From Climacium dendroides (taxonomy: Eukaryota; Streptophyta; Bryopsida; Hypnales; Climaciaceae): a stretch of 64,000 bases of DNA. This document shows positions 20,055-31,560 of this stretch, in pieces. The position numbers and the translations under genes are program-made. Within the stretch, counting starts at the first letter, position 1. The number at the start of each line of letters is the position of its first letter. The stretch spans positions 20,437,092 to 20,501,091 of the forward strand of contig OX467090.1 of assembly GCA_950106755.1 (NCBI GenBank), given 5' to 3'. Under the pieces are notes generated by a model. It was not told the origin of the DNA. It did not search any database and worked only from the letters and a program-made list of their open reading frames with translations.

Positions 20055-23000
20055 ATGGTGATCAGATCTGTATTCTGGCAGGGTGTTGTAGTTCTGGTTC
20101 TTCTTCTGTTTTGGAGCCACCCGGCTGAGGCTGCGGATCAGAATGCAACGTATGATGCTCCAGTGGAAGGGATTTTTCGGCCAGCCCCCTCGGATTGTAA
20201 GTCTGTGAAGGTTCTAGAGGCTCTGGAACAATAGCCTCTTTGATAAGTCCACAATTGAGCTGGAGAGCAGATTACTAGGGATGGTTTTTGCAACTGTGTT
20301 TTCAAGTTAGAGCATCCCCACCGGCTCTTCCGTTTCTCTATCTGTTTAACTGAGCTTGGGATGAGACCTCGCGAGTTCTCCATATGAGCCTCTGGAGAAG
20401 AGTTTTACAGAAATCTGTATATTTTAGAGATACAGGTTTTGGATAAAGGTTGGTGCGGTGAAATTTCTGTATCTCTATCTGCATATGAGGTCCTCTCCCT
20501 AAAGCTTTAAGGATACGGAACTCACTGGTGAGGATGCTCTTACTAGTTGGTATGCGGAATCTGGAGGACCTCAGAGATACTGATAGGCCTACCCATAGTT
20601 GTGAGAAATAAGATGAGCTAGGGCAAAATAATCGTGACAGTGGTTTTCGTAATATTATTCAGCAAGGAGTCAGGGTTGTCTTTGGGATCATTACAGCTTG
20701 TAGTTCGTACTGTTGATCATTATTTTGTACTTTAAAATTCACTTCATAAATACTAAACCAATAAGGTGACTCTTTGACATGTTTATAAGTCCAAACGGAA
20801 TGTTTGTCTGAAGGCAGTTACTGTCTCTTTTGAGCACATTCTAGAATCGTAAAACCCTACGCATAACAGTATTCAATATGGTTGATTGATTGTTCCCAAG
20901 AGTCGGTGAAAGAGATTTAGAATTGCCTTTGTCATTGGCTAAAATTCAACAAATAATTTTTCTGAAGTTAGAAAAATTACTTTTTGCAGGTTTTGATACT
21001 TTAAACTCAATTGAAAGGAGAGCAAGAAACCAAGAATTGATTTTGTTTTTTGGACTTGTCCATTTGATTTTCTTTGTTCTCTAAGAATCATCCTACTCAT
21101 GTATTATTCACCACGTTGACCAAAACTTAAACTAACAATTCTAAAGTTTGTAATGGTTGTGTTTTGATTGGGTGCTTGTTTTGTTTTCCTTTATTTTCTA
21201 GTATATGCATTGAAGGAACTATGGAGTGCATGGAATGGTACACCAGAGGTGTTTTCCAACTTAGCAGGATGGAACGCACTTGTGAATGAGTCCGAGAATA
21301 CACCATGTGCCCCAGAGAGTCCATGGCGAGGTGTCTATTGCAACGCCAAAAATAATGTTGCAGATACTGCAAAGTCCAATGTTACGGTCTGGGATCTTGA
21401 GATTACTGGCTTGTAAGAATTTTCTACACCTCTCTAGCAAATATTGGTTAGTTGATGTAGGAATACACAAAATTTCCACTTCTTTGTGCTAAGAATGTAC
21501 CAAAAAAATGTGTTCTTTGGACATTATGTGCAAGTGCCACAAAGGTTCAAAGCTACATCCTCCATTGTCTTAAATTTTAGGGTCGTGATTTTGAATTCAT
21601 AGAGATTATAGATGTTTCATCCTTATAGATTTATTGTTGCATTCTATACAAATCCAAATTCATCTATTAAGAATTGTATTTAAAAGTACAACAATGCTTA
21701 ACAAAATTCAAGTGAAGAAAGCCTAGTTGGTCATTTCAAAATGCAATGTTGATTCTATTTCTAAAAGTAAACAATGTGAGCTTATAGAGGCTAACGAATG
21801 TTATATTAGAGTATTCTTGCTAAAGGTTATTTTTAAAATTTTATTTACTTTTCTTCCCTTGAATTTGTGAAGGAACTGATTCTTTTTTCTCAATTGGTGT
21901 GGATGACAGGACATTATCGAATGTCTCCCTCTCAGGCATTATCCCAGAAGCAATTGAGAATCTGAGCAACCTAGTAACCCTGTGAGTGGAAAAGAGCTAT
22001 ATTTCAAAATTAAGTCATGCTTGGTGGATACTCCAAAGAACCTAGCTTATCAAATATAGAACAAGCCATCACTACTATCATAAGAATGAATTCATGGTAG
22101 AATGAACATATTCAACTAAAATTGGTTAGGGTTGAAGAAGAAGGATAACTCTAGTTCCAAGATCGTAATGAATGATGAGTCTATTGATGGGTAGTTCTTC
22201 TATCTATGTCACATATGGGGTTTACAAGTTGTGGGTGCCCCAGGCATTAGAGGTTTGTAGGCTTGCCAATTCCTGTGACCAATCACATCTCCAGGAGATC
22301 CTAATAAATCCACTTGTAAAATGTGTACCTATAGAAGACAACCTCCCACTACATCAAGTGTGCTGATTACACTTACACTTGCATATTTTTCTATATTGTG
22401 CAGATCTTTAATAAATAATCCTGGATTGAAAGGCCCACTCCCTCAAAGTTTGGGAAACCTAGACAGCTTATTTGAAATGTGAGTTCATTGTACCCAAAAC
22501 TCTGTTGTTTCATTTCTTGCCAATTGTGTTTTGTAGAAGATGCTACGCTGTTCAACCTCATATTCATTAAAATGGCAGACCTAAGTGAAACTGGTGCTGT
22601 TTTAGTCACCCAGCTGAAAACTCAAATCCTATTTCATAGAGTTTTATGCACTTGAAATTCCTAATTTTCCAAAGCTGGGCACTCTAAACGTCACAATACT
22701 TGGTGCATTGGAACATGCCATTTCAATGAGTATGACTGCTTTCTGTTATTTGCTTTAACATGCTGCAGGTGGATTTTTATGCCAGGGATTTACATGGGAA
22801 TAGTATCAAAGGGAAAATTCCCAATTGGACTCAAGGATCATTTGTCTTTCTTCAGAACTTGTAAGTCTTAATCAACACCCACATCGGATCTTGTCAACCC
22901 AACACAAACTCACTCCCGATTTTATATATTTTGAAGCATGCTCAAATGTTGATTCGGGTGATTTTAGGTGTACTGACCTGATCATGACTAACTGCATGAA

Positions 23001-26000
23001 ATGTCATTTGCATCTTTGTGACAGAAACATAGCGGATAACCAGATTTCTGGACGGCTTCCGTACAACCTATCAAATGCATTTCGTGCTGTGCAAACATTA
23101 AACCTTTCCCATAACTTATTTGCTGGGGATTTTTACACCAGAGATATTTTCGGATATCTCCACAAGGCGGTTTCTGTGTAAGAAAATCAATTGATTTCTC
23201 AATTTCGGAAGCATCGTGTATGTAAACCAGGAAAAGCCCCACCACAAGAAAAACCCACAGTTGGTCGCACTGGTCATGTTACCTGAATTCAAGTCCTCAT
23301 TTGTAAACTCTGATTTCTTCGCATATTGCTGACCATTTTCATTTTGAACATGCAGCGATTTGTCTTACAATGGCTTCACAGGGCGAATGCCCTTCATAAT
23401 CAATTCGACTGATGATAATGGAAACTTGATACCAATCATGGGATCTTTAACTTACTTGTAAGTAAAGCTATCGCTTCCTCAGATCAGTGCGAATGATATT
23501 CCGTGTTACCTGAGAATTATGTTTTGGGCTTAACCAAATAAAGGAAGCTTTTCCTGTGTATTGCCTCATAAGGTTCGGGAGTTGTGAATACTTCTTGTGC
23601 TGTTTAGGGACCTTTCAAGCAACAACTTTGATCGGTTTCTTCCAAACATTACTGGACACAAATCCCTTCAATACCTGTGAGTGCATTCTACCAATACCGA
23701 AGCATCTGTTGCTTAACCCTAAAGATCCAAATTAGGACCTCATGTATGTTTTGGCAAATTTGAGTACGTCGTATGGGGACTTTCTCTTGTCCCATCATTG
23801 CTTATGTTTTAAGTAACTTGTACAATTCTCTTCACTGATTTTGGTGGTGTAAAACTTGTCACATATGAATTACAATTTTTCACAATATGATCAGTCAAAT
23901 TGGACGTCTAGAACCATTAATCCTCGGTCTTTTAGGGTTTAGGGTTGACTCACATCAATGTTGAGATAGGCCGTCTCTGCCTGCTGATTGCAGACCCTAA
24001 TCTCGGAAATTGTTTCATTGTGCATTGTTTCTGACCGGTCAGGAACGTAAGTAATAACCGGCTCAATGGAAGCCTGGATCCGACTGGGTTAACCAATGTT
24101 CCGACGTTGACAACGATGGATCTGTCAAACAATATCTTCACCGGCCCCATTCCTAATGTGTCTGGCTTGGGAAAATTGCAGTATCTGTAAGTTGATAAGC
24201 ACATCTACCATAATTAGATATCTTCATTTCTGAGATACATCATATACTTAGGGTTTTTAGATATTGTCATATATCAGAAATGAACATCAACTGTACTTAG
24301 ATATTGTCATGTTCTTAGGGTTTAGGGTTTAAGCTGCTTACATTGAGGTAATCAGAGCTTGTTGTGTGCAGAGATCTGAGTTACAACAACTTCGACCCGG
24401 GGCCATTCCCTAGTTGGATTACCGAACTCAACAACGTTGCGACTCTGTAAGTTCAACCAGCCTTTTTTTTTGTTTTCTCTTTTGGTGGAGAGACTTGCAC
24501 TCTGAAAGTCTGCAGTAAGGAATCCTGCACATGTGTGCGTTCATCCACGAAATTGTGTGCTATTAGTAGCTTTCAACCACGAAATATTGGGTGAATCTAG
24601 TGTTTTTTCGAGAAGGGTTTGGGGATTTCATCAATTTTTCTTAGTGATAAAGTAGCCCATGTCAGCATGTGCTAAGATTCTGGCAAAAACTCGCCAAATC
24701 TTTTGAATTCAACATACATGCCCAGGTCATAGGCTTTCAGTAAGATTGGATTGTTTCAAGAGCTTTTATACAGCATTAAAAGAGAATCTTCCCCAGGAGG
24801 TTTACCTAAGGTGCAATTCACATCGATCATAAAAAGGTCATTATGTAGGGTAATATGGGGAGGCCTCCGTGAAGTTTACTATGATCGTAGGGAGACCTTC
24901 CTGGGGAGTATGGAGAAGATTGTCTTTATGATTTCGTCTATCTGGTCTTGGAAGGGTGTAATTTAACCCAACGAATTCCACTCTAAAATGAAAATGGGGT
25001 TTGTCACCCAGTTATCATTCAATTTTCTTCTTCCTAGACAGGTTTCTACTTTATTTTTATAAATTGGCAGCCTGAGCTGCTTCTTAATCATTTGCGCAGA
25101 ATATTGCGAGGAGTCTCATTGACTGGTGATGCCCCTTCTTCTGTCTTGGTTGGTTTCAAGAGCTTGGAAACGCTGTAAGTGTTTCCTACATTTTCTTTCC
25201 TTCCATCAGAGAGAGTCTGCAACACTTCAATGTTAACAGTAGCTGATTCTAAATTCTTGTGGTTTCTTAGATCTACAGAAAGTGCAGAGAGTTTTTCCCA
25301 ACTTTGGAGCATCGTGCATTGCAGGCATTTTCGTTAGAATGGCATGTTTCAAAGAGCGAAATTTGTGGCACTCAAGTGCACAGGGCTCATAAGCTAGGAC
25401 AAGTTTAGATCTGAGGTTTCAGATGGGCATCTGGAAAAGTGTCAGTTCCTTGAAATTTTGTCGTTCTAACAATATTGTATGTCTGTCAAATGGTACAAAT
25501 GCACAGGACACTAAATCCTTGTGCAATGCAAATGCTTTGGCAGATCCTTAGATAACAACAGCCTCACGGGGACTCTAGACTTGAACAGCATGCTTGCTGT
25601 TCCCGACGGAAGCCGGAGTCTGCAACTAGTATCCTTCAGAAACAACCAAATCGAACATGTTGCTTATTCTGGTCTCATAGTCAATCTCACGATCAAGTTT
25701 TTGTGAGTTTCTGAACATCCTAAACCTTTAACCTAAAAACCCCCAAGTATATCCTTTCAATTCTTTCTTGCTCTAAAGAGATTACTCTTACGCAGCAATT
25801 CTTTGGAACTAATCAAAATCGGGTGCCTGACATGGCAGTCTGCAGGGAAATCCATATTGCGACAATTCGACATCCGCAAATAACGACTTGTCACGCTGTG
25901 TTTGCCAGCAACAGTGTTCAGATACTCGTAAGAAAATTAATTGCTGACACTCTAAATACCATCAATTTCGTGATAATGGCGCACTTTAGAGCACCAAACT

Positions 26001-29000
26001 TGTGACATTGAATGCAGAAAGCTCTAAAAACCAGGACCGGTAAAGATTTACGTCTCAGGGCGGCCGCCATAAAATGTCATAGTTGTCAACGATATTGGCG
26101 AGAAGCTCATTCTAAAAATTTGAGGGCGATATTACACACTATTTCCAATTAAATCAATCTAGTGAAAATCCTGTCGTGTTGCAGACAAGTTATGTAGCCT
26201 CCCTGACTGGAATAGGACATAATTTCGAATCAATATTGAATAGTTCTCTGAACTTGTACACAATCTCTATTCAGTCTGTACTGATGCCTTTCTTCTTTAA
26301 ATTTTTGGGTCATTGCAGCGGGTGCTCCGAGTAACAAGAAGTTGATCATCATTGCAACTGTGATCATCGCGTCTGTGTTGGCAGTGGTCATCTCAATCTT
26401 CAGTTTTCTCTTCTGGCGGAGTAGAAAAGAAAGATACGAACTTATTCTCGGAGCTGAGCAGAGTAAGGAAACCTATCACGCCCCTCAGAAATTTTGGACT
26501 GTCATCATCTGAAAGCGTTGTATTGCCTAGTTAATGTGACAGCATAGTCTTATTAGGAGAAATAACATGTCGAGTCACAACGGTGCTGGGGGATGCTTTT
26601 CCCATAACAACGTTTTCCTGATGCTCCATCAAGGGGCTGAAAAGGAGGACACTGAAATTTTATAGAGGAACAGGATTATGAGATATAACCATGCTCTCAA
26701 TATCCAATGCTTGGTTGCCAAATGGTCTCCATTGCGCGTATGATACCCATCGGTGAGTTTTTTCACAGCTTCTGAAAAATTTTAAAAATTCTGAGTGCAG
26801 AGTTTGCAGAGTATGAGGTGAAGCCCACGATATATACCTACACTGAATTGCAGTACATTACGAGGGCTTTTAACATGAAACTTGGACAAGGAGCTTTTGG
26901 TGCCGTCTACAAGGTCTGCTCAACAGCTGCCACGGACACTGTTGTTATTTGCACTTACAGCAATGAATTAGCTTAAAACCATATATATTCTGGCAAGTTT
27001 TGAATTTCATGATTTTCGAACTATACTGTAAGCATTGACTGACACCCGCGTCGTGTTTCTTCAGGGAACTTTACTAAATGGGAGTGAAGTGGCTGTGAAG
27101 CAACTGCACACAAAGTCTCAACAAAGCCTGGACGACTTTCTGAACGAGATTGTTCTGGTTGCAGCTGTGAAGCACCGCAACCTAGTGAAACTGAAAGGGT
27201 GTTGCATTCGGAAAAACCAACGTCTTCTGGTGTATGAGTATGTCGAAAATGGTGATTTGGAGCACTTTCTATTTGGTATCTCCTTGCACCTCTCTCTGTG
27301 TGACAACACTATTAGTTTTTCTATCTCCTGATATCATCATATTCTTTCAAGTGTCAAAATTGCAAGAGAATCGGAACTTTTCGTTATGCTGGTCTGGAAA
27401 CTCAAATCTATATTAGAACTCTAGTTTTAGAGCTCTGTGCACTTGAATTTCACTCTATTCTATCAATCATGACCTTCGATCCTGATATAGAATTGGAACT
27501 AACCATTATTCTATCTGCGTTGTGCATGTAGTGCAGGGAATTGGAAAGAAGGATTGGTCTGTACTCAAAAACATATGCTATGGAGTGGCTGAAGGCATCC
27601 ATTACTTGCATTTTTCATCCCTGCCAAAGATCATTCATCGTGACATAAAAGCGTGCAACATCCTGCTGGACAATAACTTTGAGCCTAAGATTGCCGATTT
27701 TGGTTTGGCTTTACTGTATCCAGAGGAGGAGAGCCACATTATGACAATCCATGTTGCTGGCACCAGGTGACCACACCTTTTTTATTTTATTTACATACTA
27801 AACCATAACCTCAGTGGAGCTCATTTCTTCGAAGGTGCCAATCAACGTTACTTAAGTCCAACGTCAACATGTTTGGAATGCTCTGATGCTTGTGAGGAGA
27901 AGCTGGAACCTGGAAGTGAAATTGGGTTCCAATGTGGACGTGCTTCATGCAGGGGTTACTTAGCGCCAGAGTACGCTCTTTTAGGACAGCTGAGTGAGAA
28001 AGTGGATGTCTTCAGCTACGGCGTTCTGCTACTTGAGATTGCGAGCAGAAGAAGAAACATGAATCTCAAATCATCTGAAGAGTATTTCTACCTGCCAGAG
28101 TGGGTGAGTATCTTCTCTTCAGCATTATCCCATTGAGTACAAATTATGATATCAGTTAGGATGGGGGAATTTGAAGAGATTGGTACTTTTCTCAGCACTG
28201 ATCTGAAACCTGAGATCTGTGAGATTTGGATCTCTGTGCACTTGAATGTCATAGTGTTGGCGCTGTAAATCCCGCCAATTTAACTAGCATGACCGTGCAA
28301 ATGGCTGCTTATCTACGTGCTCATATTCGTTACAGTGGAGAAAGTATTCTCAACTAGGAACCAGAGCGATTTGAGACTCTCATCTAAAATCTCAGATCCA
28401 CACGCATCCCAGCTAGATTTCGAGCTCGAAGATTACAAAATATTCGAAAGAAGAGCATGTACTGAGGGGATCGTTCTGCCCCACTGAGTGAGTTTTCGTA
28501 TGGTGAAGTTTGACCAGTGAGGGGTGTGTGACCAGGCATGGAGTCTGTACACAGAAGGAAAGATCAAGGAGCTCATAGACCCCAACCTAGAGCTGCAGCC
28601 AAGAGAAGAGACGGAAGCCCTGCGAATCATCAGCATTGCTTTGTTGTGCGTGCACAGGTCAGTAGTGTTCTCAAATTTGGCTCAATTAGCAAAAACTCTA
28701 TCAATTTCTAAATTGCAACAAATAATGTGATCACCGCAGATAAATTTGAACTTCTTTGTTAGCAATTGCCATTTTGATTTCGTTAGGTTTGCCCCAGTTT
28801 GGGGGTCAAAACTTGTGACATTCATATGCTCAAACCTCGAATCACTAAGGTATGCACACCCGTAATCGACACCTGAGTATATGTACTATTATTAAACACA
28901 AATTCTTATCAATGGCTCTTATTGGTTACTGAAAGATAATTCCAACTCAGTTTAGCATACATTATTTGGACATCGTTTGAATATGTTATGAATTTTTTTT

Positions 29001-29648
29001 CTTAGTATAGTATCTAGGTGTACCAAAAATTGGCACTGGGCTCTCATGGACTCTCGTTTTTATTGTGTACATCTTCTGCAATCAATATAATCCAGGTTTT
29101 TGTGACATTTTTTGGTCCCAACATAGGTGTCGCAGTTTGGTCAGTGTTGATTACAGTTGTACATGCCTTAAGACTGGTTTCAGGCCATGTACGCCCTGTA
29201 ATAGTGCCAATGTTAAAAATTTCATCTGTTTAACCAAGTTGATGTAAGCATTGTTTTCATCAAACTCGAGCTATTTCTGATTGTGAAAATCACATTTGGG
29301 ACTATTTCCTGCAGGTCAGGAGAGAGGCGACCTGACATGAAAGCCGTGGTGGCCATGTTGCATGGAGGCATGGACGCGGAGATTCTTCGTCTCCTTCAGG
29401 AGCATGAAGGCGACCGAGCCTTGTCCAGTGGAGGGCAAATCGGTCTTGATTACACGAACTCTGGCGAATCTGAAGCAAGTTATTTGATGAGCAAAGCATT
29501 TCATAGCTCGTCTCGCATTGAAATGTCTTCTCTGGTGAACAAGGAACCAAGTGGCTCCTCCTCTTTGGCAAATCAGAACTCGCCGACTTCGGAGATTTGG
29601 GTGGATGGATCAAGTCTTGCTGGGAATCCTGAAAGTAGGCTTAGATGA
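20055..29648 (+). CDS. Leucine-rich repeat receptor-like kinase, 20 exons, 916 aa
   Basis: Single-pass plasma-membrane receptor kinase, expected to sense an extracellular cue and phosphorylate Ser/Thr targets. My exons: 20055-20196, 21202-21412, 21910-21981, 22404-22478, 22786-22860, 23025-23177, 23356-23457, 23608-23676, 24043-24186, 24372-24446, 25100-25174, 25544-25702, 25839-25927, 26319-26462, 26801-26913, 27065-27275, 27532-27766, 27953-28103, 28536-28657, 29315-29648. All introns are GT-AG and the total is 2751 nt with consistent phases. Residues 1-26 are a signal peptide. An LRRNT with WRGVYC follows (about 49-118), then LRRs to about 475, a Cys-rich juxtamembrane stretch, a TM helix (about 489-511) and the kinase: GQGAFG (557), Lys578, Glu594, HRD 672-674, Asn679, DFG 692-694, APE 719-721. 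All catalytic residues are present and it is an RD kinase. The ectodomain resembles LRR-VIII-1. The acceptor choices for exons 5, 13 and 17 were set by frame. Confidence 0.9.
20310..20539. mobile_element. 230-bp Tourist-like (PIF/Harbinger) MITE in intron 1
   Basis: Ends read GAGCATCCCCACCGG on the left and the inverted form of GAGCATCCTCACCAG on the right. The 3-bp target duplication is TTA (20307-20309 and 20540-20542), typical of PIF/Harbinger. There is no coding capacity. It lies wholly inside the first intron of the receptor kinase, so it does not disturb the protein, though it could affect splicing or expression. Confidence 0.8.
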
Positions 29649-29752
29649 GGGCTTTCGGATCCACACTTCTGTGTTTTCGTGATTGTGATGCATACGTGTT
29701 CATCATACGTGTTCATGGAAACAATGTGGATATATTTTTGTGTTGGTTAGTT
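29649..29752 (+). other. 3' flank of the receptor kinase
   Basis: A 14-bp direct repeat (CATACGTGTTCATx) occurs twice at about 29690-29716. No clear polyadenylation signal can be chosen with confidence. Confidence 0.4.
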
Positions 29753-30861
29753 TAACCCCTACAGTCCCAAGGCCTTTTTTCTTTCAAAAAACACTCAAAA
29801 AAAACCATTTCTATTGCAAGGTGCAAAACTTTTGAAAGTTTCATTTTTTTGGCATATCTAACTGTAGAATCTTGCACTAGACTAATATTAGAATGTGTAG
29901 TAGAAATTTTAGAAACATTGACCACATAGATTGTAAGATATCAATGAAGAAAATAAGTTCTTTTACTCATTCCATGACAAGATTGTTAGGCTTTGAATCT
30001 CCTTATTTTAAATTTTTTGTACTATTGAGTTTGAATTTAAAAAAATTTATGTTGAAGATTTAAATTAAGAGTAGGGGGAAAAAATTCAAAAAGAAAAACA
30101 TAATTATTAAGTAGAAGTAGGTCTGAGATTCAACAAAACACTAAATTATTAATAGCTCTAAGATGAAATTGAAATACCATAATCCCAACAGTGAGATTGT
30201 TCTTGCAAGCAAACTTAATCTTATTAAACAATCTTTTTTGAAAGATTGTGCAAATTGCATTCAAAAATGAATCCCATAAGTAGAAGTAAAAATACATGGT
30301 TTTCATTTATTAAAAATTTACTAAATAGAAGTAGGTCTAAAATACTAAATTATTAATAACTCTAAGATGAAATTGAAACACCATAATCTCAACGGCGAGA
30401 TTATTCTTGCAAGCAAATTTAACCTTACTAAACATTTTTTTTTGAAAAATTGTGAAAATTGCATTCAAAAATGAATCCCACAAGTTATTTTTTTAAGAAG
30501 ATGCTTAAATTGCCCAAAAAATTAAGATTGTTCATAACTTTCACATCACTAATCCAAATAAAATGAATCAAAGCTTTAGATGTAGACAAAAATAAGACTA
30601 TGAGAGAGAAAAAATTCAATTTTATTTCAATTTTTTGTGGATTTCTTTTTCTACCTGGCAAAATGAAAATTATGTTTAAGATGGCATAAGTTTTACTCTT
30701 AGACACCAATTGAAATTAAAAAATTCATATTCCCAAGAAGCTAATGAGTTTTTCTATCTTCTAACAAAGCTTTTAAAAAAAACCAACAAAAATTGAGATC
30801 ATAGTAACCTCTCCAAACTCCCAAGTATCCCCCAAGAGGACACTTGGGACTTTAGGGGTTA
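29753..30861. mobile_element. Non-coding element with inverted ends, ~1.1 kb
   Basis: The left end TAACCCCTACAGTCCCAAG (from about 29753) is matched in inverted form by CTTGGGACTTTAGGGGTTA (to about 30861), differing at one position in about 18. No target duplication could be fixed. The interior is AT-rich and contains a 204-bp tandem duplication (30141-30344 and 30345 onward). Parts are related in reverse complement to the repeat block at 14-15.5 kb. No transposase is seen. The class is undetermined. Confidence 0.6.
30141..30490. repeat. ~204-bp diverged tandem duplication
   Basis: CTAAATTATTAATA(G/A)CTCTAAG begins at 30141 and again at 30345. Both units continue through GAGATT(G/A)TTCTTGCAAGCAA and end near ATGAATCCCA(T/C)AAG. 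The second copy is slightly shorter. It lies inside the inverted-end element. Confidence 0.8.
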
Positions 30862-31079
30862 AAAATTGATGCATGAAAGCCCCTAGCTTTTGAACATTGT
30901 CAAACACTAGTGAAGTCACAAATTTTTTCTCTTATTTGTATGATGCTTTAGATTGGCTGCAAAAGTGGGAAAAACAATGACTTATCATACTAGGTGTTGA
31001 TATGACAAAGATGGCTTGGCACATTATGTACATATTCTTATAGGAATGTGGTGACCCAATTCATATGGTGGCAACATCT

Positions 31080-31560
31080 TAAAGCAGCAATATACAAGTT
31101 GCTACATTCTAAATTTTGTATTCAAACAAATTAGCAAATTGTAGTGAAAGATGTTGCAAGTAGAATCCAAATTTTTTGCTATTTGAAGAATATATTATAA
31201 ATTTTCAAAACATTAGGAAAAAATTGAACCCTCAAAAAGGCCTTGAGTTTTTTTTACTAATTTTTATACTAATTGAATGAATATGAAGGCTTTAACTTTA
31301 ACTTTATAAACTCTTCAACAATGGTCTTCACAGTCACGTTTAGACCTACATCGCAAGTGCCTATGAGGACCGTAATTATTCTATTCAAGGATTTCAAAGG
31401 TGACCAATGACACCCTTCTTCAATTGCAAATTCATGGTTTACAATTTGAGCTTTCTCATACCATCTTATGCAATCCACCATCAATACTTCAACCAATATG
31501 AGTGCATTTAGGGTGCTCTAGATGAAGAAAATTGGATTGGTGAGGTATTAGGGGAATTTC
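31080..31560. other. Fragment related to the hAT remnant at 17.1 kb
   Basis: 31128-31186 closely matches 17163-17220 (GTGAAAGATG-TTGCAAG, then AATCCAAATTTTTTGCTATTTG). The 75-codon open frame on the minus strand at 31269-31496 has no recognised content. The stretch is best explained as a second, shorter hAT-derived fragment. Confidence 0.5.

Noticed and set aside
23925..24330. TTTAGGG repeats in introns 8 and 9 of the receptor kinase, as an interstitial telomere scar
   Set aside because: Only two or three units occur at each place. Short telo-box motifs are common in plant introns and promoters.
29302..29613. 103-codon minus-strand frame opposite the last receptor-kinase exon
   Set aside because: It is the antisense shadow of exon 20, whose plus-strand content (kinase end) is certain.
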